Shown in pieces: positions 22,926 through 30,089 of a stretch of DNA of 41,736 bases. This DNA comes from a virus, in IMG/VR virus record IMGVR_UViG_3300043420_001028, positions 1 through 41,736 of that record. One strand, written 5' to 3'. The notes beneath the pieces were generated by a model. It made no database searches, was not told the origin of the DNA, and worked only from the letters and a program-made list of their open reading frames with translations. A program made the translations under genes and the position numbers. The stretch's first letter is position 1, and each line of letters starts with the position of its first letter.

Positions 22926-23312
22926 CTAGTATGCCGAAAGGTAGTCGTCCCAAGGCTTTGGGTCCTTTTTGTACATCTCAATTCGACCAAGATGGGCATT
23001 GCATCCACGGCACAGTAGTCCGCGAACTTTTCCCGTTTCGTGGCAGTGGTCGACGCTGAGCCTCTGCCCAGAAGGGCACTCTTTCTTGCAGATCTTGCAT
23101 ACCCCGCCTTGGTCTAGGACCATTTGCTCGAACTGATCCAGGGGCAAGCCGTAGAAATGCTTCAGGCGATCCCTAAGCATCGTCCTGCTGGATCTGGATT
23201 TATTGTTGCAATCTTTGCAGGAGCTATAAAGTCCGTCGCTGGCACGCTTATCTGGAGAAAAAGCCCCGAAGGGCTTGATCTCCTCACAGCGCTTGCACTG
23301 TTTGGTCTCCAT
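22926..23312 (-). CDS. endonuclease VII-like (HNH/Zn) nuclease (128 aa)
   Basis: N-terminal zinc knuckles (CKRCEEIK, SSCKDCNN) precede an endonuclease VII-like core: HFYGLPLDQFEQMVLDQGG, VCKICKK, LSVDHCHETGKVRGLLCRGC. The DHCHETG motif holds the catalytic His. Such free-standing nucleases behave as homing genes; T4 Endo VII instead resolves junctions. Start ATG 23312 follows AAGGAAG and shares a base with the upstream stop. It sits just upstream of TerS. Confidence 0.88.
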   Translation of the reverse strand: METKQCKRCEEIKPFGAFSPDKRASDGLYSSCKDCNNKSRSSRTMLRDRLKHFYGLPLDQFEQMVLDQGGVCKICKKECPSGQRLSVDHCHETGKVRGLLCRGCNAHLGRIEMYKKDPKPWDDYLSAY

Positions 23313-23587
23313 CACTCTTCCTTGCGGAATTCGTCCAGGTCGTACTCCTCGTGGAGTTTTCTCATTTTGGCCGAGTCTCGCCATTCGTTGAAGGCTAACT
23401 GTAGGCCACCCTTCTGGATGACGTATTCATCGAAGCCCTGTGCAAGTAAGACCTTCTCGAAGAGCTTGAACCAGGCGTGCACATCAAGGTTTGTGACGTC
23501 TGCCTCCAGGGATAGCTCGAACCCTGGAAAGTGGCTGTCCAGGGAGCGGCTTTCGTCAGAGGTGAGGTGGATAACAAGCTTGTCCAT
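23312..23587 (-). CDS. hypothetical protein (91 aa)
   Basis: A soluble alpha-beta protein (MDKLVIHLTSDESRS, DVHAWFKLFEKVLLAQGF, then a charged helical end). It is coupled by one-base overlaps to ThyX and the nuclease. Function unknown. Confidence 0.7.
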   Translation of the reverse strand: MDKLVIHLTSDESRSLDSHFPGFELSLEADVTNLDVHAWFKLFEKVLLAQGFDEYVIQKGGLQLAFNEWRDSAKMRKLHEEYDLDEFRKEE

Positions 23588-24276
23588 CAGATACTCCAGT
23601 TAAGGTCATCGAGCGCTTCGGCCACCGAGGGGAAGTTATTCCTGAACAGTGCCTGGGCTTTGAGGGCAACCAGTTGGTGCTCCTCTTGTGTGCCGTTGGC
23701 TGATCGCAGACAGATGTAGTGGATCCAGCTGCGGCAGTTACCAGTCATGTACAGTGTAGTCTCCGTCGCCTGGGGTAGGACCGCCCTGGCACACTCCTTG
23801 GCTACACCATGCTCGAGCATCGCTTTGTACAGCTCCTCGGCCTGGCGGAAGTGCTCGTCGAGCTTGGCCTGGAACCAGAGCTGAGTGTCGCCTGGAAGCT
23901 CGTCTACGCTCTTCTGGCGATTCTTGGGGTGCGGTGCCCGCAGGTGGGGCAGGTGGATGTTCAGAGGCGCCTCAGCCTCCCCTGCGTAGCGCCTGGACAG
24001 CTGCTGGAAGCAGAAGCCCTTCCCGTGGCGCAGGATCTGGGTGGCGATGTCCAGCGTGGTGGTGACCTGTAAGGTCATGTGGGAGTGCTCGAACACGCTC
24101 CAGTGGCCATGCTTGATGCAGTACTTGAGCAGGCCAGCGACGTTAGGGTTGTCCTGGTTGCTTGGGTTGCTCACGCGGGCGACGTAGCCCATCAGCCGCT
24201 CGGGGTTCGGCGTAACGAATTCCAGCTCCACACGAGGAAAGCTCACGGTAGAGAAGTCGGTGTTGATAATGGCCAT
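23587..24276 (-). CDS. thyX: FAD-dependent thymidylate synthase ThyX
   Basis: Converts dUMP to dTMP using methylene-tetrahydrofolate and FAD. The family features WSVFEHSHMTLQV, QILRHGKGFCFQQLSRRY (residues 80-97) and TTLYMTGNCRSWIHY are present. The ThyX signature RHR-X7-S reads RHG-X8-S here, one residue longer than the textbook form. The 229-aa length fits. It complements dCTP deaminase. Confidence 0.95.
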   Translation of the reverse strand: MAIINTDFSTVSFPRVELEFVTPNPERLMGYVARVSNPSNQDNPNVAGLLKYCIKHGHWSVFEHSHMTLQVTTTLDIATQILRHGKGFCFQQLSRRYAGEAEAPLNIHLPHLRAPHPKNRQKSVDELPGDTQLWFQAKLDEHFRQAEELYKAMLEHGVAKECARAVLPQATETTLYMTGNCRSWIHYICLRSANGTQEEHQLVALKAQALFRNNFPSVAEALDDLNWSI

Positions 24277-24470
24277 CAGTACTCCGTGCGAACTTTGGGG
24301 TTGTAGGGGTGGCGGCGCTTGTCACGCACGCATTGGTCGATGGAGTCTAGCACCTCGGAGAGGTTTCGTCCACCTCCGCAGTAGGGGCCGCGTGCATTGC
24401 GGTCCCCCTCTACCACCCAATCGTACCAGCCATCGATGTCCTCGATGGTGATCTTGAAGTTAGCGCTCAA
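24276..24470 (-). CDS. hypothetical protein (64 aa)
   Basis: A TTG start overlapping the exonuclease stop (TTGA) with GAGGAGG about ten bases upstream is the best start. The product MSANFKITIEDIDGWYDWVV is acidic with a basic end. Function unknown. Confidence 0.6.
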   Translation of the reverse strand: MSANFKITIEDIDGWYDWVVEGDRNARGPYCGGGRNLSEVLDSIDQCVRDKRRHPYNPKVRTEY

Positions 24471-25312
24471 AACAGACCAGCCTCCTCTTCTTGGACTCTT
24501 GGCTGGCCATACGGTGTATACCAGCTCGGGTAGCTCAACCTGCGTATGGTAGCAGGGCGGTTGGGCCATTCGCCCATCTCGTTACAATCCTTAAACAAGC
24601 GCAGGGCGGCAACGCACTTGGCCGTACCTTCGGCCATCATCTCCTCGTCGACCTGGAACAGGTCCACGGTATATGGGGCCTTGCGCTCCACGGCGGCAAA
24701 GATGAAGTCGAACTTCTTGCCAAAGGCAACCTCGGCGGCCTTGGCGTAATAGGCAGCCTGGAAGTCGTAGCCCAAGCCGACGACCTTCTTGGTGAAAAGC
24801 TCAGGCTCAACACTGTCGGTAGTCTTCAGGTCAAGTACTAGCCCGTTTTCGACGTCGATGCGATCCAGACGAGCCTTGCAGCGCACGCCTTCCCAGTCCC
24901 AGTAGATTGAGACCTCGTTGTACTTGATGTAGTCGGGCTGAGATGGGTCGAAGTAGGCCAGCTCGCGCAGGCTGTAGCCCATACCTTGCACGCTACCCCA
25001 GGGGTCGTCCTTACCGCCTTCGGCGAGGGGCTTCTTATTGCCCAGATCGGCCTTCCATTTCCTGCCCTCTTTAGTAGCCAGCGAGAGGCCGTCGGGCTTC
25101 TTGACGTACTGGGCATCGAAAGCCTTCTGGCCGTCGAGGGTAAGGCAGTGCAATGCTGTTCCTATCTCCATTGCTGGAGTAGGAATCATCTTGAACTTGA
25201 GGGTCGCCTGGTAGTGGGCGGGGCTCTCGAGGATCTTCTTCAGGGAGGACTGGTTGGCGCCCTCCTCTCTTCGGTAGTCAAATTCGGACTCATTGTACCT
25301 TGTCTCCGCCAC
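24467..25312 (-). CDS. RecE/exonuclease VIII-like PD-(D/E)XK exonuclease
   Basis: Resects double-stranded ends to give 3' tails for single-strand annealing. The order of motifs fits PDDEXK_1-type phage exonucleases: QSSLKKILESPAHY, MEIGTALHCLTLDG, CKARLDRIDVENGLVLDLKT (the D...DLK active site) and YDFQAAYYAKA. The GTG start has GAGG upstream. The partner annealing protein lies at 29385-30065. Confidence 0.9.
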   Translation of the reverse strand: MAETRYNESEFDYRREEGANQSSLKKILESPAHYQATLKFKMIPTPAMEIGTALHCLTLDGQKAFDAQYVKKPDGLSLATKEGRKWKADLGNKKPLAEGGKDDPWGSVQGMGYSLRELAYFDPSQPDYIKYNEVSIYWDWEGVRCKARLDRIDVENGLVLDLKTTDSVEPELFTKKVVGLGYDFQAAYYAKAAEVAFGKKFDFIFAAVERKAPYTVDLFQVDEEMMAEGTAKCVAALRLFKDCNEMGEWPNRPATIRRLSYPSWYTPYGQPRVQEEEAGLF

Positions 25313-25338
25313 GGTTCCTCAAAAAAGGGTCTCCTTAC

Positions 25339-25344
25339 AGTCTA
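25339..25344 (-). promoter_or_regulatory. extended -10-like element TGCTAGACTG
   Basis: It contains the TAG stop of the 51-aa gene, 27 bases before the exonuclease GTG. Confidence 0.4.
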
Positions 25345-25497
25345 GCAGGCAAAGTCGTGTTCCAGTCGGTGAGCCACGGAGGCGAGGTGGGCGTCCCTCA
25401 GGCGCGGCCCGATCGCCTTGTATCGCGGATTCACCTTGAACTCAGCGGGATGATCCGAATAAGCCATTGAGACTCGCTTTTTGATGCCTTTTCCCAT
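25342..25497 (-). CDS. small basic protein (51 aa)
   Basis: The ATG at 25497 has AGAGG upstream; an ATG at 25467 is the alternative. The protein MGKGIKKRVSMAYSDHPAEF overlaps the end of RusA by 67 bases. Function unknown. Confidence 0.55.
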   Translation of the reverse strand: MGKGIKKRVSMAYSDHPAEFKVNPRYKAIGPRLRDAHLASVAHRLEHDFAC

Positions 25498-25790
25498 GTG
25501 ACGGATACCTCTGGAATGATGCTGATGCGGTCGTCTGTCCACAATATACCAGCCCCAGCGTCCATTAACGACCCCAGGATGTTGTCGGCGTCACCACGAC
25601 CCTCGCCACGCAGGTCGATCTCAAGACGCAGGGGCCCCTCGAGAGGCGGCCCGTCCCACTGCTCCTTGAGCTGGCGGACCATCTCGGCCTGCTTCACTCG
25701 GTATTCCTTCGGCATAAAGGTCCCACGCACTGTAACCCGAGGTCTTGCCTTACTGAACAATGCCATGTTAACAACTAGCTCGATGATCAC
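25431..25790 (-). CDS. RusA-like Holliday junction resolvase
   Basis: Shows KARPRVTVRGTFMPKEYR near the start and RGDADNILGSLMDAG followed by WTDDRISI, the acidic pattern of RusA. Two starts are possible: GTG 25790 (119 aa), overlapping the upstream TGA, and ATG 25766 (111 aa), closer to the usual N-terminus. This is the second RusA-like gene; the two share only the family pattern. Confidence 0.85.
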   Translation of the reverse strand: MIIELVVNMALFSKARPRVTVRGTFMPKEYRVKQAEMVRQLKEQWDGPPLEGPLRLEIDLRGEGRGDADNILGSLMDAGAGILWTDDRISIIPEVSVTWEKASKSESQWLIRIIPLSSR

Positions 25791-25894
25791 TTACGTGCCT
25801 CTAGGTAGGTCACCAAGAATACCAAGCCACAAAAAAAGGCTCCGCTAATGATAGCAGAGCCCAGAGTAAGACCAGAGAAAGCAAGGAAGGTCAT
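25787..25894 (-). CDS. possible tiny membrane protein (35 aa) containing a terminator
   Basis: MTFLAFSGLTLGSAII... is one hydrophobic helix. The ATG overlaps the LOG gene stop and the stop overlaps the RusA GTG, which favours translation. However, an 8-bp hairpin with seven T (25831-25861) and a promoter-like TATTCT lie inside it, which favours a regulatory region. Both may be true. Confidence 0.4.
   Translation of the reverse strand: MTFLAFSGLTLGSAIISGAFFCGLVFLVTYLEARK
25816..25821 (-). promoter_or_regulatory. extended -10-like element TGGTATTCTTGG
   Basis: Nine bases after the T-run of the hairpin at 25831-25861, 26 bases before the RusA GTG. It resembles TGGTATACTTGG at 29300. Confidence 0.45.
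25831..25861 (-). terminator. terminator-like hairpin inside a small ORF
   Basis: Minus-strand RNA: GGCUCUGC, 8-base loop, GCGGAGCC, seven U; one U-G pair. It would end the LOG transcript. Confidence 0.65.
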
Positions 25895-26436
25895 GTTGCT
25901 CGGATCAGCCTTTCGGCCGCCTCTAACGGTGAGCTAGTATTCCACCAGAAGTACTGCTCGTCGTCAGAGATGAAACGCTCGCGCCACATGCGATTCGACA
26001 TGTAGTGCATGACATCCTGAAGCATCGAACCAACCAGGATGAGCGGCTTGCTTTCCATGTGCTTCACCTGAAGCAGTTGAACGACTGTCAGGACCTCCAG
26101 CAAAGTGCCATAGCCACCAGGAAGAGCAATAAAAGCGTCGCACTTATCAGTAAACTGCTTGAGTCTGGTAAAGAAATTGTCGTGATGAGAGTCACGTTGC
26201 ACTGCTGCGTTTGCCTCGGACTCGAATGGCAGGTAAATACTGTAGTCGAGTGAACAGGCCCCTCCTTCACAGGCATACTTTGCGCCAATGCCAGCTGCTT
26301 CCATGAGGCCAGGGCCTCCACCTGTGGCGATTGTCCAGCCATTTTCGGCCAGCAAGCAAGCTGCCTCTACAGTTTCCCTATAAAGGGGAGTCGCTGAACT
26401 CGGACGAGCCGAGCCGAACATTGCTACTGTCTTCAT
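25891..26436 (-). CDS. LOG-family (TIGR00730-like) nucleotide phosphoribohydrolase-like protein
   Basis: Known LOG proteins hydrolyse cytokinin riboside monophosphates or related nucleotides to the base and ribose phosphate. The Rossmann-type fold and both signatures are clear: GGGPGLMEA (39-47) and PGGYGTLLE (106-114). The N-terminal VAMFGSARPS is also typical. The 181-aa length is normal. In a phage a role in purine salvage or NMP breakdown is plausible but unproven. Confidence 0.9.
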   Translation of the reverse strand: MKTVAMFGSARPSSATPLYRETVEAACLLAENGWTIATGGGPGLMEAAGIGAKYACEGGACSLDYSIYLPFESEANAAVQRDSHHDNFFTRLKQFTDKCDAFIALPGGYGTLLEVLTVVQLLQVKHMESKPLILVGSMLQDVMHYMSNRMWRERFISDDEQYFWWNTSSPLEAAERLIRAT

Positions 26437-27026
26437 CAGTCTGCTCCGAGGATGTAGGTGCGGCCCTGCTTGTCGACACCAAAGATCAGGCCACGGCGTT
26501 CAAAGGTGCTGACGATCTCGTCGCTCTCGAATTGATCGAGGTTCTTGTGGAGTTCGTCGACGTCAAAGTCACAGAACTTCCTCATCATGTCCGCCTGGGC
26601 CTCGTCAGTTTCGCGCTTGTACTGCTGAGACACCTCGTAGGAGGCATCCCACTCAGCGCCACCCAGGCAATCGACCTGAGGGGGCTCCATGGGGCCTAGG
26701 GAGTCGTCCCAAAGGGTGTACTGGTCGTCCAATGCCAGACGGAGGTCGTGGCCCTCAGAGGCGCATGCAGCATGGTCCTGCAGCACGTCCTCGTAGGTCA
26801 CAGCGTAATCGCTCTTAGGCTTCTCGTAGGATTCGATTTCACGAGTGAGGTACCAGACGGCCTTTTTCAGACCCTCGCGGGGATCCTCGCCAGGCTTGCG
26901 GCCATTACGAGAGATGTACTTGACGGCGTTGCCCAGTCGGTAGTTGAGCCCCCAGTCCTCGATGACCGCGATAGGCTCGAACCTGCGGCCACCGTGGTAA
27001 TGGGCGGGGTTGATCATGTCAGTCAT
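26436..27026 (-). CDS. DUF3310-containing protein (196 aa)
   Basis: The N-terminal 60 residues (INPAHYHGGRRFEPIAVIED, YRLGNAVKYISRNGRKPGED, KKAVWYLTREIE) are a DUF3310 domain, seen in T7 gp1.7-related nucleotide kinase proteins and other phages. The acidic C-terminal 130 residues are not recognised. ATG 27026 with GAGG upstream overlaps the preceding stop. Confidence 0.8.
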   Translation of the reverse strand: MTDMINPAHYHGGRRFEPIAVIEDWGLNYRLGNAVKYISRNGRKPGEDPREGLKKAVWYLTREIESYEKPKSDYAVTYEDVLQDHAACASEGHDLRLALDDQYTLWDDSLGPMEPPQVDCLGGAEWDASYEVSQQYKRETDEAQADMMRKFCDFDVDELHKNLDQFESDEIVSTFERRGLIFGVDKQGRTYILGAD

Positions 27027-27283
27027 TTGGAAGAATCCTCCATGATGTTGCGGGCGTCGTACGTGGTCACCCGACGGCTCCCTATCTTCAAGTATACAAT
27101 ACAGCGGTGCTTGTCGCTGTATTCGACTGCCCCCTTCCCCCAACCAGCTCCGATAAAGACCTTGACAGGGGTGCCCTTGCGGTATATGGGCAGCGGGGTT
27201 GGCGGTTGCTGCATCCGCTCGCCAGCCTTGACGGTTGACGGCTTGGGCGTGAACTCGCCCGTCTGCTTGTTGAAGCGGCCCAT
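27023..27283 (-). CDS. hypothetical protein with SH3-like segment (86 aa)
   Basis: After a Pro-rich start (TPLPIYRKGTPV) come beta strands (KVFIGAGWGKGAVEYSD, CIVYLKIGSRRVTTYD) like a small SH3/KOW barrel. The ATG overlaps the upstream stop (TAATG). Function unknown. Confidence 0.65.
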   Translation of the reverse strand: MGRFNKQTGEFTPKPSTVKAGERMQQPPTPLPIYRKGTPVKVFIGAGWGKGAVEYSDKHRCIVYLKIGSRRVTTYDARNIMEDSSK

Positions 27284-27501
27284 TACTTCTTCACGTCCCC
27301 ATCCCACAGGATGATGGCATTCTCCAGGGAGTTCCACAGAGCCTGGGCCCGCTTGAGACTCAGCCCCTTGTGCTTCTCCTTGGTGGTCTTGTTGAAGACG
27401 CAGAACTGGCCGTCAGATGGATCTTCGGACTGCTGGATGTCTTTCTCGAGCTGGCGCTCGTAGCGCTGCCTCCGAAGGCGTTTGTTCTGGTGCTGGGCCA
27501 A
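27283..27501 (-). CDS. hypothetical basic protein (72 aa), TTG start
   Basis: The frame has no Met at all, so the TTG at 27501 with GAGG upstream is the best start. The N-terminal half is a charged helix (NKRLRRQRYERQLEKDI), followed by FCVFNKTTKEKHKGLSL. Function unknown. Confidence 0.6.
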   Translation of the reverse strand: MAQHQNKRLRRQRYERQLEKDIQQSEDPSDGQFCVFNKTTKEKHKGLSLKRAQALWNSLENAIILWDGDVKK

Positions 27502-27524
27502 ATTATACCTCAGTGATAACTGGA

Positions 27525-27974
27525 CTAAAACGGAACAGGCAGTTTACGGCGATCCTCGGCGGCCAGATCAGCCAACAGGTGGTGTGGCATCATGGCGTCA
27601 AGAGCGGTGACCACGTTGATCACCTTGGGGACGTTCTGCCGGTTCTCTCCGAGGGTAAGAACCCAGAGGTCTTCCTCCTCGTTGTAACGCAGGATGCGGC
27701 TGCCTACCATCTCGCCGAGCACCTCGTCAAGCAGAAGCTCAACACGGGTTCGATCGGTGTAATCGCCCTCTAGGGCGCTCCAGGCGCCGACTTTTAGATC
27801 TTCGACAGAACATACCGCAGAGATGGCCGCAACCACCTCGTGGGGCCGTACAGCGCCCCTGTAGAGCAGAATCGGCCAGACGAAGGCGCGAACGTGGGCG
27901 TGCGTCAGCAGTGGCGTATCGTCAAAGAGTAGCCCCGTGGTTCCAGGGACCAGTTCGGCTTCATCAATGTTCAT
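27525..27974 (-). CDS. hypothetical acidic protein (149 aa)
   Basis: AAAAGGAGG precedes the ATG, and an extended -10 lies upstream (28000-28005). The protein appears helical with winged-helix-like parts (RPHEVVAAISAVCSVEDLKV, RVELLLDEVLGEMVGSRIL, DLWVLTLGENR). It might bind DNA, but no family is recognised. Confidence 0.7.
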   Translation of the reverse strand: MNIDEAELVPGTTGLLFDDTPLLTHAHVRAFVWPILLYRGAVRPHEVVAAISAVCSVEDLKVGAWSALEGDYTDRTRVELLLDEVLGEMVGSRILRYNEEEDLWVLTLGENRQNVPKVINVVTALDAMMPHHLLADLAAEDRRKLPVPF

Positions 27975-27999
27975 CGGTCCTCCTTTTGGAAGTGATACC

Positions 28000-28005
28000 A
28001 GTATA
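28000..28005 (-). promoter_or_regulatory. extended -10 promoter TGCTATACTGG
   Basis: Five bases after the terminator T-run of ssb, 26 bases before the ATG at 27974. No room for a separate -35. Confidence 0.7.
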
Positions 28006-28010
28006 GCATG

Positions 28011-28032
28011 AAAAAAGGGGCCTTGCGGCCCC
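28011..28032 (-). terminator. Rho-independent terminator after ssb
   Basis: GGGGCC, loop GCAA, GGCCCC, then six T on the minus strand. Confidence 0.92.
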
Positions 28033-28046
28033 CGTGATCTTTCTTA

Positions 28047-28397
28047 TCAGAAAGCGTCCCCACCACCACCGCCTTCACGGCGAGCTTCTAAGTACGTTAA
28101 ACGAGCGTTCTTCACGTCCAGGTAGGTCTTATTCTGGTATTCACGCTGCACGAGCTGGCCAGTAACGCCAACCTTGTCGCCACGCTGGAGACGGTCAGCA
28201 GCGATCTGGGCTGCCTTACCCCGCACTTCGACGCGGTAGAACTGGCCCTTTTGCTCTTCCCCAGGCTTAGTGTACACGTATTCGCGGTCTGCTACGGAGA
28301 AGGTAGCTACGCTATCGCCTGAGTCGAACTGCTTGACAGTCACAGGGGTTTCGCCCTGCTTGCCAGTCACGGTTCCAGCGATTGAGATTGAGGCCAT
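28047..28397 (-). CDS. ssb: single-stranded DNA-binding protein
   Basis: OB-fold protein that coats single-stranded DNA in replication and recombination. Visible features: ATFSVADREYVYTKPGEE, FYRVEVRGKAAQIAADRLQ, RGDKVGVTGQLVQREYQNK and a Gly-rich linker ending in an acidic-aromatic tip (DAF). The 116-aa length is short but intact. AAGGAA precedes the ATG. A hairpin lies in its leader and a terminator follows. Confidence 0.95.
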   Translation of the reverse strand: MASISIAGTVTGKQGETPVTVKQFDSGDSVATFSVADREYVYTKPGEEQKGQFYRVEVRGKAAQIAADRLQRGDKVGVTGQLVQREYQNKTYLDVKNARLTYLEARREGGGGGDAF

Positions 28398-28423
28398 GTT
28401 CGGTTCCTTTGTAAGGGTTGAGG

Positions 28424-28449
28424 GGGGACGTTTTTACAGCGGTGTCCCC
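28424..28449 (-). promoter_or_regulatory. hairpin in the ssb leader
   Basis: GGGGAC and GTCCCC (6 bp) flank a 14-base loop between the TAGACTGG element and the ssb ribosome binding site. No T-run follows. Could be a site for translational feedback. Confidence 0.4.
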
Positions 28450-28463
28450 TCCCGCTCATCTCC

Positions 28464-28469
28464 AGTCTA
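28464..28469 (-). promoter_or_regulatory. extended -10-like element TGATAGACTGG before ssb
   Basis: Directly after the TGA stop of the sigma gene, 67 bases before the ssb ATG. Confidence 0.5.
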
Positions 28470-29267
28470 TCAGCCCACGGCGGCGCCGCAGTGCTCCTGG
28501 ATCTTGGCAATGGCATCACGCACCTTGGCACGGGTCTCCTTGCTGTTGCACTTGTGCTTCATCAGAACGGTATCCATGTTGCCGCGCTTGATGTAGGCCA
28601 GTACCAGGTCCTGAACGCGAGGCTCGATACCTAGGCTGGACATGATGCCAACGGTATCAACAACGCGACTGATGGGCTCCTGCTCGGTGGGGTCGATCAG
28701 GCGGTTCTCGTCCGACAGTATCTCGAGGAAGCTGGTGTCATTGAGAACCTGAGCATCGTATGAGGTGGCCGCGTAGGCCATCTTGGCGGACTCAGCAGCC
28801 TGAGCTACCCACTTAGCGACTTTCTCGTTGCGGGGTTTGCCGTGGTTGTTGTAGTAGAAGATCTCACGCGCAGAGGACTCGGGCACGCGGACCACGCTCA
28901 GGTTCTCGACGTGATAACGGCCAAGGGCTTGACGCACCCAGGCGCTAGCATAAGTGGCGAAGGTGTAGCCGCGCTCGGGGTCGAACTTCTCGGCTGCACG
29001 ACGAAGGCCGAAGTAGCCTTGCTGCAGGTAGTCTTGGGCAGCGTCGTCGCCCATGCCGATCTGGCGGTTGCTGCTATTCATGTAGGAACGAGCGAACTTG
29101 GCCACTAGGCGCAGGTTGTGCACGCAGAGCTTGTTAACGAGTTTGATGCGGGCCGGGGAGCCAGTCTCAGCTTCCTGGATCTTGCGTGCGAGTCGCAGGG
29201 TCTCAGCTTCTGGCAGAACGGGGTAGCGACCAGCAGCGTTCAGCCAGGCAGACAGGTTGCTTTTCAT
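28470..29267 (-). CDS. sigma-70 family factor, RpoD-like with degenerate region 4
   Basis: GGAGG precedes the ATG. Region 1.2 (YPVLPEAETLRLARKIQ), region 2 (CVHNLRLVAKFARSY, DDAAQDYLQQGYFGLRRAAE, FDPERGYTFATYASAWVRQA) and region 3 (NLSVVRVPESSAREI) are clear. The C-terminal part, LAYIKRGNMDTVLM and NSKETRAKVRDAI, is only a vague trace of region 4. In standard factors region 4 reads the -35. The gene has its own extended -10 promoter and ends just before ssb. Confidence 0.92.
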   Translation of the reverse strand: MKSNLSAWLNAAGRYPVLPEAETLRLARKIQEAETGSPARIKLVNKLCVHNLRLVAKFARSYMNSSNRQIGMGDDAAQDYLQQGYFGLRRAAEKFDPERGYTFATYASAWVRQALGRYHVENLSVVRVPESSAREIFYYNNHGKPRNEKVAKWVAQAAESAKMAYAATSYDAQVLNDTSFLEILSDENRLIDPTEQEPISRVVDTVGIMSSLGIEPRVQDLVLAYIKRGNMDTVLMKHKCNSKETRAKVRDAIAKIQEHCGAAVG

Positions 29268-29299
29268 GCGGTACCTCCATGAGGTTTGTTTACTCTCCA

Positions 29300-29305
29300 A
29301 GTATA
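29300..29305 (-). promoter_or_regulatory. extended -10 promoter TGGTATACTTGG
   Basis: Follows the terminator at 29310-29332 and precedes the sigma-factor ATG at 29267 by 32 bases. Confidence 0.65.
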
Positions 29306-29309
29306 CCAT

Positions 29310-29332
29310 AAAAAAGGGGGCTGTTAACCCCC
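29310..29332 (-). terminator. Rho-independent terminator after the annealing protein unit
   Basis: GGGGG, 7-base loop, CCCCC, then six T on the minus strand. The TAA of the possible 25-aa ORF lies in its loop. Confidence 0.88.
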
Positions 29333-29401
29333 TATGACAATTCCATTGAAGAAAGCGGCCAGTCGCTCGGCGATCAGGTCGAGATCACCATTGTTCCCCA
29401 C
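29324..29401 (-). CDS. possible tiny ORF (25 aa)
   Basis: A GTG start overlapping the end of the annealing protein gives a short hydrophobic peptide (LIAERLAAFFNGIVIGG). There is no strong ribosome binding site. Confidence 0.3.
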   Translation of the reverse strand: MGNNGDLDLIAERLAAFFNGIVIGG

Positions 29402-30065
29402 TGGCTTCGGCGGGGGCGAACTTGGCGTTGAGCTGCTCGACGTCGGCTGCGGACTTCTTGGCAACGGTTGCGATGCCCTTGGCGAAGTCGCCCTTGATGA
29501 TCCCGAGGAGACCATCGATGGCATGAGTGGTGAAGCCCTTCTCGAGGGCTGCCTCACGAAAGGCGGCCTCTGTGGCCTCAGAAGTGCCACCAGTAGTCGC
29601 CTGTGCAGCCCTGTTGGCTACAGGAGCAGGCTTTGGGGCCTCTGCAGTGTCATCAGAGTTGAAGCCAGACTCGAGCGGCATCTTCGCCCACAGCTCGTAT
29701 GCCAGGCCGAAGGTCATGGCGGCTGCCATGCACATGCCGCGACGCTGTGTGTCTGTGATGTCGCGGGCGGTAATCCGATCAAACGCAATGGCGTTGTTCT
29801 TGTGATCCATCACTGCCTGGGGCAGGGCGGGGGTCACGACGCCGTCGACGTTACGGAAGCGGATCATCAGGTAGGCGCCAACAGGAGCCCTATGGAGCAG
29901 GCCGCCATCAGCGGCGGGCTCGTAGTCCACCATCCAGCCAGGAGCGTTCTCCCGGAGCAGCTGCATGGTACGGGACCAGTTGATGTAGCTGGCCTTGAAG
30001 GAGCCAGAGCCGATGGTTTCTACCAGGTCCTTGGTAGCAACGCCAGCGAGATTGGGGAGAGTCAT
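29385..30065 (-). CDS. Sak3/DUF1071-like single-strand annealing protein
   Basis: Anneals complementary single strands in phage recombination. The DUF1071-like core is visible: INWSRTMQLLRENAPGWMVD, VGAYLMIRFRNVDGV, PQAVMDHKNNAI, DITDTQRRGMCMAAAMTFGL. After an Ala/Pro-rich linker comes a helical C-terminal domain. GAGGA precedes the ATG, and an extended -10 lies upstream. Likely partner of the RecE-like exonuclease. Confidence 0.8.
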   Translation of the reverse strand: MTLPNLAGVATKDLVETIGSGSFKASYINWSRTMQLLRENAPGWMVDYEPAADGGLLHRAPVGAYLMIRFRNVDGVVTPALPQAVMDHKNNAIAFDRITARDITDTQRRGMCMAAAMTFGLAYELWAKMPLESGFNSDDTAEAPKPAPVANRAAQATTGGTSEATEAAFREAALEKGFTTHAIDGLLGIIKGDFAKGIATVAKKSAADVEQLNAKFAPAEASGEQW

Positions 30066-30089
30066 CGATTCCTCGAAAGGTACTCACCC

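Noticed and set aside
27502-27507. TATAAT before the 72-aa gene
   Set aside because: It lies between the ribosome binding site and the TTG start, so a transcript from it could not carry the start of that gene.
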